A stretch of DNA of 64,000 nucleotides from Pseudomonas sp. (GCF_030150285.1 NZ_JASLGE010000077.1:42864-106863), one strand, 5' to 3'. Shown: positions 35,576 to 44,409, counted from the first letter of the stretch. Notes: generated from the letters alone by a model not told the origin. A program made the numbers and translations.

Positions 35576-36300
35576 CGTGTGGCCTCCCGTGCACCTGTTG
35601 CATAGCGGCGCTCCAGCCTGCGCAGCACGATGTTGGAGGCGCTGGTGATTGCCAGATAGATCAAGGCGGCAACCACCAGAAAGAAGAACAACTCGTAGGT
35701 GCTTTTACCGGCGTCTTGAGCGGCCTTTACCAGGTCGGCCAGGCCAATGATGGACACCAGTGCTGTGGCCTTGAGCATGACCATCCAGTTATTGCCGATG
35801 CCCGGCAGGGCGAAGCGCATCATGTGGGGAAAAATCACGTAGCGGAATCGCTGCCAGCGCTTGAGGCCGTAGGCGGTCGCCGCCTCGATCTGGCCACGGG
35901 GTACCGCCAGGATCGCACCGCGAAAGGTTTCGGTGAAATACGCCCCATAAATAAACCCCAACGTGATCACCCCCGCGCTGAACGGGTTGATTTCGATGTA
36001 TTCCCAGTCCATTGCGTCGGTCAGCTGAGTCAACCAGGTCTGCAGGCTGTAGAAAATCAGCAGCATCAACACCAGGTCGGGAACACCCCGGATCAAGGTG
36101 GTGTAGAGCTGGGCGGTGAGGCGCAACAGTTTGACGCGAGAGAGCTTGGCACTGGCTCCCAACAAGCCGAGCAATACGCTCACGGCCAGCGACAAGACAG
36201 ACAACTTCACGGTCATCCAGGTGCCTTCCAGCAGCAAGGGGCCAAACCCCTTTAGGCTAAACACCGAGAGCCCCAGGCTTTGTAGAAGGTTTTCGAACAT
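35572..36300 (-). CDS. aotQ: AotQ-like arginine/ornithine permease
   Basis: A 242-residue HisQ-type permease with the EAA loop (ETFRGAILAVPRGQIEAATAYGL). I chose the ATG at 36300 (MFENLLQSLG), close to the family start, although no strong RBS precedes it. In-frame ATGs further upstream exist (36312, 36336). It is coupled to aotM. Confidence 0.85.
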   Translation of the reverse strand: MFENLLQSLGLSVFSLKGFGPLLLEGTWMTVKLSVLSLAVSVLLGLLGASAKLSRVKLLRLTAQLYTTLIRGVPDLVLMLLIFYSLQTWLTQLTDAMDWEYIEINPFSAGVITLGFIYGAYFTETFRGAILAVPRGQIEAATAYGLKRWQRFRYVIFPHMMRFALPGIGNNWMVMLKATALVSIIGLADLVKAAQDAGKSTYELFFFLVVAALIYLAITSASNIVLRRLERRYATGAREATR

Positions 36301-36327
36301 GACAATTGAACCCATGGCAGTCGAAAA

Positions 36328-36351
36328 GGTACCCACCGAGCGGTGGGTACC
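36328..36351 (-). terminator. attenuator-like hairpin between aotJ and aotQ
   Basis: Perfect 11-bp arms (GGTACCCACCG / CGGTGGGTACC) around AG. On the minus strand TTTT follows. It lies between the binding-protein and permease genes, a common place for a partial terminator or 3'-protecting stem. Confidence 0.75.
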
Positions 36352-36357
36352 GGGGCA

Positions 36358-37140
36358 TTATTGACCGCTGTACAGGTTCAGGTCGCCGAAGTGTTTGGCC
36401 TGGATTTTGGCGTAGGTGCCATCATCGTGTAACGCTTTGATACCTTTGTTCAGTTTGTCCTGTAGCGCTTTGTTACCTTTTTTAATGCCGATGGCGGTTT
36501 TGGATGGCAACAACTCGCTGTCCACGGCTGCGCTTACTTCATAGTCAGCGCCTTGAGGGGTTTTTAAAAAGCCCAGCTCGGCTTGCAGCATGTCCTGGAT
36601 AGAGGCGTCGAGACGGCCCGAAAGCAGGTCGGCATACACCTGATCCTGGTTGGCGTAGGCCTGGGTCGTCACGCCTGCCTTCTCGAGTACGGCTTTGGCG
36701 TAGGCTTCCTGGATGGTGCCTTGCTCATAGCCCACCTTTTTGCCTTTAAGCGATTCGGGTGTGGCGTCCAGCCCGGCACCTTTTTTGAACACCAGCGAGG
36801 TGGGGCCTGAGAACAGCTCATTAGAGAAGTCGATGACTTTTTCACGGGCCGGGGTGACGGTCATGGAAGAGATAACGCCGTCGAATTTATTGGCCTTGAG
36901 CCCTGGAATCGTCCCGTCGAAATCGGTCTCGACCCATTTGCATTTCACTTTCAGTTCAGCACAGATGGCATTGCCCAGGTCGATATCAAACCCCACCAGG
37001 CTGCCGTCGGCGGCCTTGGACTCAAAGGGGGCGTAAGAGGGGTCAACTCCGAAGCGCAGCTCTTTGTACTCTTTGGCAAAGGCAGTGCCTGCTGCGATGC
37101 AAAGAGTCAGTGCAGAAAGGGCCAAAAATGTTTTTTTCAT
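36358..37140 (-). CDS. aotJ: AotJ-like periplasmic basic amino acid-binding protein
   Basis: A 260-residue SBP_bac_3-type binding protein. A signal peptide spans residues 1–22 (cut after Ala-Phe-Ala). The mature part has the LAO-type motifs FGVDPSYAPFE, VGFDIDLGNAIC and DFDGTIPGLKANKFD that ligate the amino acid. It delivers arginine, ornithine or lysine to AotQM. The ArgR gene that follows aotP in P. aeruginosa is not here. Confidence 0.9.
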   Translation of the reverse strand: MKKTFLALSALTLCIAAGTAFAKEYKELRFGVDPSYAPFESKAADGSLVGFDIDLGNAICAELKVKCKWVETDFDGTIPGLKANKFDGVISSMTVTPAREKVIDFSNELFSGPTSLVFKKGAGLDATPESLKGKKVGYEQGTIQEAYAKAVLEKAGVTTQAYANQDQVYADLLSGRLDASIQDMLQAELGFLKTPQGADYEVSAAVDSELLPSKTAIGIKKGNKALQDKLNKGIKALHDDGTYAKIQAKHFGDLNLYSGQ

Positions 37141-37325
37141 TATTCAATCCCTAAAACCAGTGAGCGCTTGTGGCGCGTGAGTGCTGTGATGAAGTGCGAC
37201 GACCCGAGGGCTGTAGCAAGTTCTGAACCACAGTGGGAATGAATAAAAAATAAAGACGGCACCAGGCTGCGGCCGCTTGAGTCGACGTGCCTTGAGGCGG
37301 GCGCGCTCCAAAACGGTGCGGCTTG

Positions 37326-37359
37326 CCCGTGAGGGCCCCGAAGCGGGGGCTATCACGGG
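37326..37359. terminator. hairpin downstream of quiP
   Basis: Interrupted arms CCCGTGA…GCCCC and GGGGC…TCACGGG lie just past the quiP stop. There is no T run. It may end or protect the transcript. Confidence 0.5.
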
Positions 37360-37370
37360 TCAGTGGGGCG

Positions 37371-39833
37371 TCAGGGCTTGCTCGGCACCAGCGTCAGGCG
37401 GGTGGTGCCGTAGACCTTGTCAAAGTGCTGCGGCTGCAGCGGGAAGCTGAAGTATTGCCCTTTGAGCCACGGTTCAATGCCATCGGTGTAGTGAGGGCTC
37501 GCTGGGTTGCTGGACTGGCCGCTGCTGTTTTGGGCCATCATTGGCTCAGCTTGCCCGAAGTCCACGATCATGCGCATGGCGGGAATCAGCGTGGTCTCAA
37601 AGCCATTGCCGCCGGTGTTGTACGCGGCGATGTTCAACGTGGTCTGGTCGCCTCCGGCCGCAATCGGCCCGCGAACCACCTGGCCGTCGCTATTGCGCCA
37701 CAGGTAATGGTGCAATTTGCCCCACTGCCAGGCTGTGTGGTCGTTGCCCAGCAGTTGATTGCCAGTGGTGATGGTTGCCGCCAGGCTACGGGCCAGAATG
37801 GCGGGCTTGTCGTGTTTTTGCGAAGTGCGGCTGTCGTTCCAGAACGGGCTGTCTTCGCGGCCCAGTAAATGATCACTGAGCGCCGAATACGATAAGTTGC
37901 CGTTGGCGATAAAGGCTTGCCAAGTGTCACTGCTCTCCGGGCCCAGCTCATCCAGGAAGATCTGTCGAAGGCTTACGTGCAGGAACAGTTCATACACGGC
38001 GGCATCGGCCGAAGCAGGGCTCAGCTTACCGTCAAATGCCATGAGCCGAGCAAGGGCTTCGCGGGCGTTGGCCTGATCGGTTGAGGGCAATGCGCCGATG
38101 GCTTGCTTCAAGGGGTGGGCCATGCCTGGTGCGTTGAACAGGGCTTTCAACTTGGCTGCAAACAGGGTGGTCTGGTCGTACTGCATGGCGATCATGCTAC
38201 GAGTGTCTTGTTTACCGCTGCCAGCCAACTGGGCGAGGCGTTCGCTGCGCTCAGGTGACTGCCAGGAGTTGGACAGTTGCATGCCGTACCCATAAGCCGC
38301 CGTGCGCTGATTGGCGGCACCGAGCCAGCCTTGTGCCGGGTCCTGGTCGTAAGGGTGCAGCATTGGGTCGGCATAACCGTCCCAGTCGTAGCGGCTGTCC
38401 CAGCCCGGCGAGGGCAGCAGGCCCAGGCCTTCACGGCGGTTGGGGTACAGGCCGGTAACTTGCCAGCCGATGTGGTTGGCGTCGGCGTATATCAGGTTCA
38501 GTGCCGTTGCCCGGATTTCCCGGCTGGCGTCAGACGCGGCTTCGCTGTGTTGCGCCCGTGAGAGGTCAAAAAACGCATCCAGGGTTTTATCGCCTTTCAT
38601 GTCTGGCATCTGCAGTGCGAACCCCAGGGTGCTATTCAAGGCATGAGGTTCGCCCAGCGCGCTGTTGAGCAGCGGCCCGTGCCGCGTTTCGTAGATGGCT
38701 TCGCGAATCGGGCGTTGGCCTTTGATGAAAAATGTTTCGTTACGCACGATCGCGGGCAGCCATTTTCCGTCTGCGAGGTAGTACAGGGTATTGCCTTGGC
38801 GCTTGAGCTTTTCCAGGAACACGTCCTGGTTGTCGCCCATCGCGGCGCTGATGCTCCAGGCCACCTTGCCGTTAAACCCGGCGAACAGCGTTGGCAGGCC
38901 GGCAATCGATGCGCCGGCCGCCTGATACTTGGGCGCGCGAATCTGGACATAGCTCCAGGACGAAGGAACGCCGATTGGCTGGTGAATATCGTTGGCCAGC
39001 AGGCTCTTGCCCGAGCGGCTGCGCTGGGGGGCGATTGCCCAGTTACTGGACGCGGTCACACCCGGCAGGCTCAGTTGTGTGACCTGCTCCAGGGCTTTGC
39101 TGAGGCGGGCTACCCCTCGCAACTGGCTGCCCGCCAAACCTTTGAGTTTGTCGGCTTCTGCCATTGGCAAGGCTTCGTTCGGGTAGGTGGGCGTCAGCCA
39201 GGCGAGTTTGTCGGTACTGACGTTTTGGGCCAGCACCAGTGTATTGAGTTCTTCTTGCAGGTTGACCGACAGACCGAAGTTCAACAGGCTGAAAATCAAC
39301 GCTGAATCTTCGGGTTTCCAGTACTCGGCTTTGTACCCCGCTTGAGCCAGGTCGGCCGGGAGCTTGTCGCGGTAGCGGAACAGGTAAGCGTTCACGCCGC
39401 GTGCGTACACCTCGAAGAACCGTTTTAGGCGTGGCGAGGCACTTTTATACAACTCATCGGCATTTTTTTTCAGATTGATACTGCGCATCAATCGGTCGGA
39501 TTCCAGGGCATCGGCACCGTTCAGTTCGGCCAGCCTGCCTTGGGCCAGCAAGCGCAGACGTACCATTTGGCTGATACGGTCGCTGGCGTGAACGTAACCC
39601 AGGGTGAACAAGGCGTCATGAAAGCTGCTGCTTTCGATCAACGGGACGCCCTGACTGTTGCGCCGTACCGACACGTTTTGAGCCAGGCCCTTGAGCGGTT
39701 GCACGCCCGAGGTGGGTACCAGGCTTTCAGCGGTGTGATTGTTTAGCTGGCAACCGGCCAGGCTCAACAGGCTGACCATTGTCGCGGCAACGCCGAACCG
39801 GGGTAAAAAATGAGTAAGGGCTGGCGAGGCCAT
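37371..39833 (-). CDS. quiP: QuiP-like acyl-homoserine lactone acylase
   Basis: An 820-residue penicillin-acylase-family Ntn hydrolase. The precursor is cut before the nucleophile Ser (about 262, in GVTASSNWAIAP), which starts the beta chain. The order signal–alpha chain–spacer–beta chain is intact. The first 28 residues form a signal that ends in a lipobox-like LAGC (Cys28), so it may be a lipoprotein. The length and sequence fit QuiP, which can cut long-chain acyl-homoserine lactones. Substrates here cannot be told from sequence. Confidence 0.85.
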   Translation of the reverse strand: MASPALTHFLPRFGVAATMVSLLSLAGCQLNNHTAESLVPTSGVQPLKGLAQNVSVRRNSQGVPLIESSSFHDALFTLGYVHASDRISQMVRLRLLAQGRLAELNGADALESDRLMRSINLKKNADELYKSASPRLKRFFEVYARGVNAYLFRYRDKLPADLAQAGYKAEYWKPEDSALIFSLLNFGLSVNLQEELNTLVLAQNVSTDKLAWLTPTYPNEALPMAEADKLKGLAGSQLRGVARLSKALEQVTQLSLPGVTASSNWAIAPQRSRSGKSLLANDIHQPIGVPSSWSYVQIRAPKYQAAGASIAGLPTLFAGFNGKVAWSISAAMGDNQDVFLEKLKRQGNTLYYLADGKWLPAIVRNETFFIKGQRPIREAIYETRHGPLLNSALGEPHALNSTLGFALQMPDMKGDKTLDAFFDLSRAQHSEAASDASREIRATALNLIYADANHIGWQVTGLYPNRREGLGLLPSPGWDSRYDWDGYADPMLHPYDQDPAQGWLGAANQRTAAYGYGMQLSNSWQSPERSERLAQLAGSGKQDTRSMIAMQYDQTTLFAAKLKALFNAPGMAHPLKQAIGALPSTDQANAREALARLMAFDGKLSPASADAAVYELFLHVSLRQIFLDELGPESSDTWQAFIANGNLSYSALSDHLLGREDSPFWNDSRTSQKHDKPAILARSLAATITTGNQLLGNDHTAWQWGKLHHYLWRNSDGQVVRGPIAAGGDQTTLNIAAYNTGGNGFETTLIPAMRMIVDFGQAEPMMAQNSSGQSSNPASPHYTDGIEPWLKGQYFSFPLQPQHFDKVYGTTRLTLVPSKP

Positions 39834-40007
39834 GACAAAGCTCCTGCGGGGGTGGTGTCATCGAAAGGCGCTACGTTAGTGAGCCCGGTGACGCCGCGCA
39901 AGCGCTATCTTGGACGTGCTGGCCAGCGATGGATGGCGGCGTTGCGCGAGGGCCAGGGCCGCCTTGAAGCCACATCGTGAGCCAGCATGATTATGTTGGC
40001 GTGCCGG

Positions 40008-40649
40008 TTATTTCTGCGGGTTGATGGTGTCTGCCAGTGCGTAGGCGCGCTCGGTGGCCGGGCGGGCTTTGATACGGTTGAACCAGACCTTCAGCGCCGG
40101 GAAATCATCCAGATTTTGCCCCTGGAACGTGTGGGGCACGATCCACGGGTAAATGGCCATGTCCGCGATGCTATACGTTGAGCCTGCCACAAAATCGTGA
40201 CCTTCCAGCTGTGTGTTCAGAACGCGGTATAGCCGTGCGGTTTCATCGGTGTAGCGCTTGATCGCGTAGGGGACTTTCTCCGGTGCGAACCGATTGAAGT
40301 GATGGTTTTGCCCGGCCATCGGCCCCAGGCCGCCCATTTGCCAAAACAACCATTGCAAGGCCACTTGGCGGCCACGCAAGTCCTGCGGCAAGAATTGACC
40401 GGTTTTCTCCGCGAGGTACAGCAAAATAGCGCCGGATTCAAACAGGGACAGCGGCTCGCCACCGTCAGCCGGCGCGTGGTCGACAATAGCGGGAATGCGG
40501 TTGTTGGGGGCGATCTTCAGGAAGTCGGGGGCGAATTGCTCGTTTTTACTGATGTTCACCGGGTGCACACTGTAGGGCAGGCCGGCCTCTTCAAGAAACA
40601 ACGAGATTTTGTGGCCGTTGGGCGTGGTCCAGTAATAAAGGTCGATCAT
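40008..40649 (-). CDS. YfcG-like glutathione S-transferase/disulfide oxidoreductase
   Basis: A 213-residue GST of the Nu/Ure2p-like type. Residues 1–85 are the thioredoxin-like glutathione domain (TPNGHKISLFLEEAGLPY, then NNRIPAIVD and LFESGAILLYLAEKTG), and 95–205 the helical domain. The Thr-Pro-Asn stretch, instead of an N-terminal Tyr or Ser nucleophile, is typical of YfcG, which acts as a glutathione-dependent disulfide reductase. Confidence 0.9.
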   Translation of the reverse strand: MIDLYYWTTPNGHKISLFLEEAGLPYSVHPVNISKNEQFAPDFLKIAPNNRIPAIVDHAPADGGEPLSLFESGAILLYLAEKTGQFLPQDLRGRQVALQWLFWQMGGLGPMAGQNHHFNRFAPEKVPYAIKRYTDETARLYRVLNTQLEGHDFVAGSTYSIADMAIYPWIVPHTFQGQNLDDFPALKVWFNRIKARPATERAYALADTINPQK

Positions 40650-40830
40650 GAAGGGCTCCAGAAGGGAATGGACTCGCAGCCGTCATGACGCGCTGCGTGC
40701 GGTCAGTTTTACCCCCAATGGTGCGTCAGTTGAAAGAGGTTGCTGTAGACGAGGTGGGATTTTTCGCCTTTCAGAAGCACAAACGCCGCATGAGCCTAAG
40801 GCTGATGCGGCGTGCAGGTGCCTTGGAGAA

Positions 40831-41043
40831 TCAGGCCCCGTGGCACTTCTTGAATTTTTTGCTGCTGCCACACGGGCAAGGATCGTTGCGGCCAACGTCC
40901 TTCAGTTCATTGCGTACGGGCTCCTGGGGCGCGTGGTTGCAATGAGGGCCATGCACGTGGCCGTGGTCGTGGTCATGCTCATGGGCGTGATGGTCATGAT
41001 CGTGGTTGCAGTCAGGGCCATGAACGTGGGGTTGTTGGGTCAT
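40831..41043 (-). CDS. His-rich SEC-C metal-binding mini-protein
   Basis: A 70-residue protein. The first 37 residues contain 14 His in HDH/GPHCNH-type repeats with two Cys. The last 25 residues form a SEC-C motif (CPCG…KCH) that binds zinc. It probably stores or carries zinc, nickel or another divalent metal, but no partner is known. It is the last gene of a four-gene operon with an YchJ-type protein that also carries SEC-C motifs. Confidence 0.85.
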   Translation of the reverse strand: MTQQPHVHGPDCNHDHDHHAHEHDHDHGHVHGPHCNHAPQEPVRNELKDVGRNDPCPCGSSKKFKKCHGA

Positions 41044-41050
41044 TACTCAC

Positions 41051-41536
41051 TCACTCTGGAATAAAATCGCCCGGGATTATCTCGCCTTTACGCGTCAGGT
41101 GCACGTCGTAACCGAAGAACAGGCCGGTTTCCAGCGTACCTTCCAGGCGATAGGGGATGGGTTGGTCGGGTGATTCAAGCATTTTGACCAGCGGCCGCAC
41201 ATGTGGCCACAGGTTGGTGCGAATCGGTACCACGAAATGGGCACGACTGTTGGGCTTCACGCTGAACCACTCACTGTACTCGCCCTCGGTCAGTTTGATC
41301 GGCCCCAAATAAACGGTGTAATTGAGGCCGCGCACGATGAGCGTCGAGTCATTCGGGTTATCAATGCTGAAATGCAGCTTGAAGCGCTGCTCCAACAACT
41401 TGGCCCTGACCAGTTCCACCTGCCTCAGATGGACTTGCGGGGCTTTGTCCGATGACGTAAACCACGACGCACACCCCGACAGCGTCAGCAAGGTGAGCAG
41501 AGTGATGATGCGTGTAACGCGAGCCCGATAATCCAT
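41051..41536 (-). CDS. LEA14-like lipoprotein
   Basis: A 161-residue protein with a lipoprotein signal ending in Leu-Ser-Gly-Cys22. The rest has the LEA type 2 (WHy-like) pattern with HFSIDNPNDSTLIVRGLNYTVYLG. Such proteins have been tied to desiccation or to envelope stress, but the function here is unproven. It lies 7 bases upstream of the SEC-C gene. Confidence 0.8.
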   Translation of the reverse strand: MDYRARVTRIITLLTLLTLSGCASWFTSSDKAPQVHLRQVELVRAKLLEQRFKLHFSIDNPNDSTLIVRGLNYTVYLGPIKLTEGEYSEWFSVKPNSRAHFVVPIRTNLWPHVRPLVKMLESPDQPIPYRLEGTLETGLFFGYDVHLTRKGEIIPGDFIPE

Positions 41537-41566
41537 TCCTTGCTCCTGCCCAGCGGTTATGTGCGT

Positions 41567-42043
41567 TTAACTGCCGAAAAAACCGGCGCAGCATTTTTTG
41601 AATTTGAGCCCGCTGGTGCAGGGGCAGGCATCATTGCGCCCGACTTTAAGCGCCACCGTGGGGTCGATGAAGTACCAGCGCCCGGCCTGTTGCACAAAGG
41701 ATGAGCGCTCCCGGTGCTGGTGTTCGCCCTGGTCATCGTGCCAACGCGCCGTAAACGTCACAAAGGCGTGTTCGGGTTGCCCTCCCAGCACTTCACTGCT
41801 GTCTACCTGCAAACCCAGCCAGGTGCTGTGCGCGCTCCAGTCAGCCATTGATTGACGGTTCAGGCCAGCCTGCTGCGCCGGCAAGGTGGTACTGACCAGA
41901 TAATCAATCAGCCCCAGAACGTAGGCGCTGTAACGTGAGCGCATCAGGGTTTCGGCGCTCGGTGCCGGGTGCCCGGTGTGATAAAGCCCACAGCAGGCAT
42001 CCAGCAAATTGCCGCTGCCGCAGGGGCAAATGGATGTACTCAT
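41567..42043 (-). CDS. YchJ family protein with two SEC-C motifs
   Basis: A 158-residue UPF0225 protein. An N-terminal SEC-C (CPCGSGNLLDACC) and a C-terminal one (CPCTSGLKFKKCC) flank an NTF2-like domain (MRSRYSAYVLGLIDYLVSTT). Function is unknown. I chose the ATG at 42043; the upstream frame to 42097 is probably not translated. It is 4 bases from the previous gene. Confidence 0.88.
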   Translation of the reverse strand: MSTSICPCGSGNLLDACCGLYHTGHPAPSAETLMRSRYSAYVLGLIDYLVSTTLPAQQAGLNRQSMADWSAHSTWLGLQVDSSEVLGGQPEHAFVTFTARWHDDQGEHQHRERSSFVQQAGRWYFIDPTVALKVGRNDACPCTSGLKFKKCCAGFFGS

Positions 42044-42047
42044 CGTC

Positions 42048-42545
42048 TTACCACCAGTATTTGCCAAAGTTTTGCGGGTTGGCCCAAAACCTGGCATTCA
42101 GCCAGTCGGGGACTTGTTTGTATTCGCGTAAATCATAGGTGAACAGAGTGAGTTGCTGCTCTTCACGCTGAAAGTGCTCACTGCTTTGCAAGGCAAGGGC
42201 GAAAAAGTCGGTTTCTTGCCAGCCGCAGGCCGTCAGGTCGGCCAGTACGGCAATACGGCTTGCGTTCAGATTACGAATGCCCCCCAACAATTGCAGGCCC
42301 TCGCGCTTGGGCAGGTGCTCCAGGCAGTCGATGACCAGCGCGAGGTCAAAGCGTTGCGAGGCCAGGTCGGCAGGCAAGGCACCGGGTGCCGCATGGGCAA
42401 CCAATGTGTCGGGGTGTGCCGCTTGAAAGGCTGCCAGGGCCGGAAAATGGCTGGCACCCACGACCAGTAGCCGTTCCGGCGCAGAGCGATCAAGCAGTGC
42501 GGCCAATGCTTGTTGAGGTGTGCGCGAAGAAATACCAAGGCTCAT
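42048..42545 (-). CDS. DUF6231-like, methyltransferase-fold protein
   Basis: A 165-residue protein from the ATG at 42545 with AGAGGA upstream. The middle has the LVIDCLEHLP pattern, reminiscent of class I methyltransferases, but the SAM motif is only weakly visible (VVGASHFPALAAFQ). I think it matches the Pseudomonas family DUF6231. It is the first gene of the small operon. An upstream open frame to 42728 is unsupported. Confidence 0.7.
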   Translation of the reverse strand: MSLGISSRTPQQALAALLDRSAPERLLVVGASHFPALAAFQAAHPDTLVAHAAPGALPADLASQRFDLALVIDCLEHLPKREGLQLLGGIRNLNASRIAVLADLTACGWQETDFFALALQSSEHFQREEQQLTLFTYDLREYKQVPDWLNARFWANPQNFGKYWW

Positions 42546-42867
42546 CGAAAATCCTCTATCTGAGGGCCCAAGACTAGCCTGCACAGCCCCTGCTATACAA
42601 AGGGGCTGTGAAAGACCGGTCGGTCCGAGTGCCCGCGCATCGGCGCTCAAGCTCGGGGTTGGTCGGCCAGAAGGGCGAGTTTCGACACTGAGGGGCACAG
42701 GCTCTGGACGCTTGGCCCCGGCATGCAATGGAGCGATTTCGTCAAACGGGTCGCGAACGTGGCGCTATAAGCCGTTTGGATGGACTCTTTTTTCACCGGG
42801 CTCTGGCGTCGCACGCCCGCAAGCCGTTAATGTTCACTGAAAGAAAAAAATAAGCAAAGGGGGGGCT
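42546..42867. other. intergenic region, divergent
   Basis: A 322-base region between divergent genes. It holds a perfect 10-bp hairpin at 42582–42610 (CACAGCCCCT / AGGGGCTGTG). Open frames run through it on both strands, but none has an RBS or family match. I see no gene. Confidence 0.5.
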
Positions 42868-43146
42868 ATGAAGGTGCTTTGGGGGGTGGGGAAAGTCTTG
42901 GCGCTGGTGTTCTGGGGGGTTGTACTGATCAACCTGTTCAGCCCGCTGATAAACCCGTTTGATGTGTTGGTGAGCCTGGCAGGCAGTCTATTGCTGTTGA
43001 CGCATTTGCTCGAATTGTTGTTGTTCAATCGCAGTATCAAAGATCGCCCACATCCTTGGCGTGACCGGTTTTACATCCTTTTGCTCGGGGTTCTTCACGT
43101 ACAAACCCTTCGCAGCCCCTCTCAACAAGGTTCTGATCATGCGTAA
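42868..43146 (+). CDS. DUF1145 membrane protein
   Basis: A 92-residue protein with three membrane helices at about 5–24, 30–50 and 66–80, of the DUF1145 family. Function unknown. Its stop lies 8 bases inside the start of the collagen-like gene, so they are likely co-translated. Confidence 0.78.
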   Translation: MKVLWGVGKVLALVFWGVVLINLFSPLINPFDVLVSLAGSLLLLTHLLELLLFNRSIKDRPHPWRDRFYILLLGVLHVQTLRSPSQQGSDHA

Positions 43147-43897
43147 GTTATGGCTGTTGGTGGCGTTGTGCAGCCCGCTTGTACAGGCTGAATCTGTGAG
43201 CGTGGAAGCCAATACCCTGTTGCGTCTACCTGCCAATACGAGTGTGCTGCAACTGGACCGTCTTGACGTTGCGGATTACGCCACACTGCTGATTCCGGCC
43301 AGTGTCACGCAGATCAATGTCGAGCAATTGCGCATGGGGCGCGAGGCGCGCATCGCCATTGTGCCGGCCGAACGGGAAATAGCACTGCGGGCCACTCACG
43401 CCGAATTGGGCGAAGGCAGTCAGATTAGCGCTCGCGGCGCGGCGGGGACTTACGAGAAAGCTGCCCGGCCCGCTCGTGACCTGAATGTACGGTTTGGTTC
43501 CTTGCAGGCCCATGCATTAGCCATCGATGCCCGCGGCGGTACCGGGGCCCCGGGGTATACCGGGCTGGACGGCGGTAATGGCCAGGCCCCAGGCTGTACG
43601 TGGGGCGCGGCGGGTTCCGGGGCGGATGGCGACCATGGCGGCAATGGCCATCAGGGCGCTGCTGGTGCGCACGTACGCGTGGAACTGCCGCGTGACTTCC
43701 CGAGCGAACTGATCAAGGTTCAGGTTGACGGTGGCGTCGGCGGTAAGGCGGGTGAGGGCGGCCAAGCCGGCGCGGGTGGCAAGTCCAAGGGCTGTATTGT
43801 GTACCGCGCTGACGGTGCCAAAGCTGGCCGCCCGGGCCTGTCAGGTCAGCCGGGTGAGGCGGGCGCGGCAGGTGCCGTGACGATCCAGCGCTTGTAA
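43139..43897 (+). CDS. exported glycine-rich, collagen-like protein
   Basis: A 252-residue protein from an ATG at 43139 with AAGG before it. Residues 1–17 form a signal peptide (cut after Val-Gln-Ala). Residues about 18–125 form a beta-rich, parallel-repeat-like part and about 130–245 are Gly-rich, with GxY triplets such as GAPGYTGLDGGNG and GRPGLSGQPGEAG. It should be secreted or surface bound. No sorting or adhesion motif is recognised. It overlaps DUF1145 by 8 bases. Confidence 0.8.
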   Translation: MRKLWLLVALCSPLVQAESVSVEANTLLRLPANTSVLQLDRLDVADYATLLIPASVTQINVEQLRMGREARIAIVPAEREIALRATHAELGEGSQISARGAAGTYEKAARPARDLNVRFGSLQAHALAIDARGGTGAPGYTGLDGGNGQAPGCTWGAAGSGADGDHGGNGHQGAAGAHVRVELPRDFPSELIKVQVDGGVGGKAGEGGQAGAGGKSKGCIVYRADGAKAGRPGLSGQPGEAGAAGAVTIQRL

Positions 43898-43944
43898 TCG
43901 CCCTGATGGCCGTCACTGCGCTCTGCAATGGCGGCTATCAGGTA

Positions 43945-44409
43945 TCACATCATGGGCCGGGCTGCCGCAATGGCTATCAGCACCAGGCCAACAATCAAGT
44001 TGCCGCCCACCACGCGTCGAATCCGGCCCATCACCGCCGCGCCTTGCGCCCACTCTTGAGCGTCAACCGCTTTGCGCAACTCCGGCAATTGCAACGATTG
44101 AACGCGGATGAACAGTGCCACCATGACGATGTACAGGCCCATCATGATTTGCACATAACGCGGTGCGGTTTCAAAGCCACTGAAGCGCATCTGCAGCAAG
44201 GCCACACCGCTGATCGGTAAAATCACGACGGCAATCCACACCCATGTGAAAAAACGTTGAAACACTTCTACCCACAGTTTAAGCCTGGAGGGCCCATCCA
44301 GCGCGATACCCGCGGCCGGGCGCAGAATCATCCAGGCGAAAAACATGCCGCCCACCCAGATCAGGGCGGCCAACACATGCAGGCTATAGGTGAGTGCAAA
44401 GGCAGTCAT
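43945..44409 (-). CDS. CopD-like four-helix membrane protein
   Basis: A 154-residue protein with four membrane helices (about 6–28, 50–72, 80–102 and 125–150), of the CopD-type family. His11 in the first helix (LHVLAALIWVGGMFF) matches the conserved histidine of this group. A role in copper or haem is plausible, but the substrate is unproven. Confidence 0.75.
   Translation of the reverse strand: MTAFALTYSLHVLAALIWVGGMFFAWMILRPAAGIALDGPSRLKLWVEVFQRFFTWVWIAVVILPISGVALLQMRFSGFETAPRYVQIMMGLYIVMVALFIRVQSLQLPELRKAVDAQEWAQGAAVMGRIRRVVGGNLIVGLVLIAIAAARPMM

Noticed and set aside
37181..37210. Possible ArgR half-site upstream of aotJ
   Set aside because: Only a partial match (CGTCGC-like) and no second half-site at 21 bp.
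42520..42840. Plus-strand frame of 106 codons and an upstream extension of the DUF6231-like gene
   Set aside because: The frame lies over the divergent control region, and the true start of the neighbour at 42545 has a good RBS.
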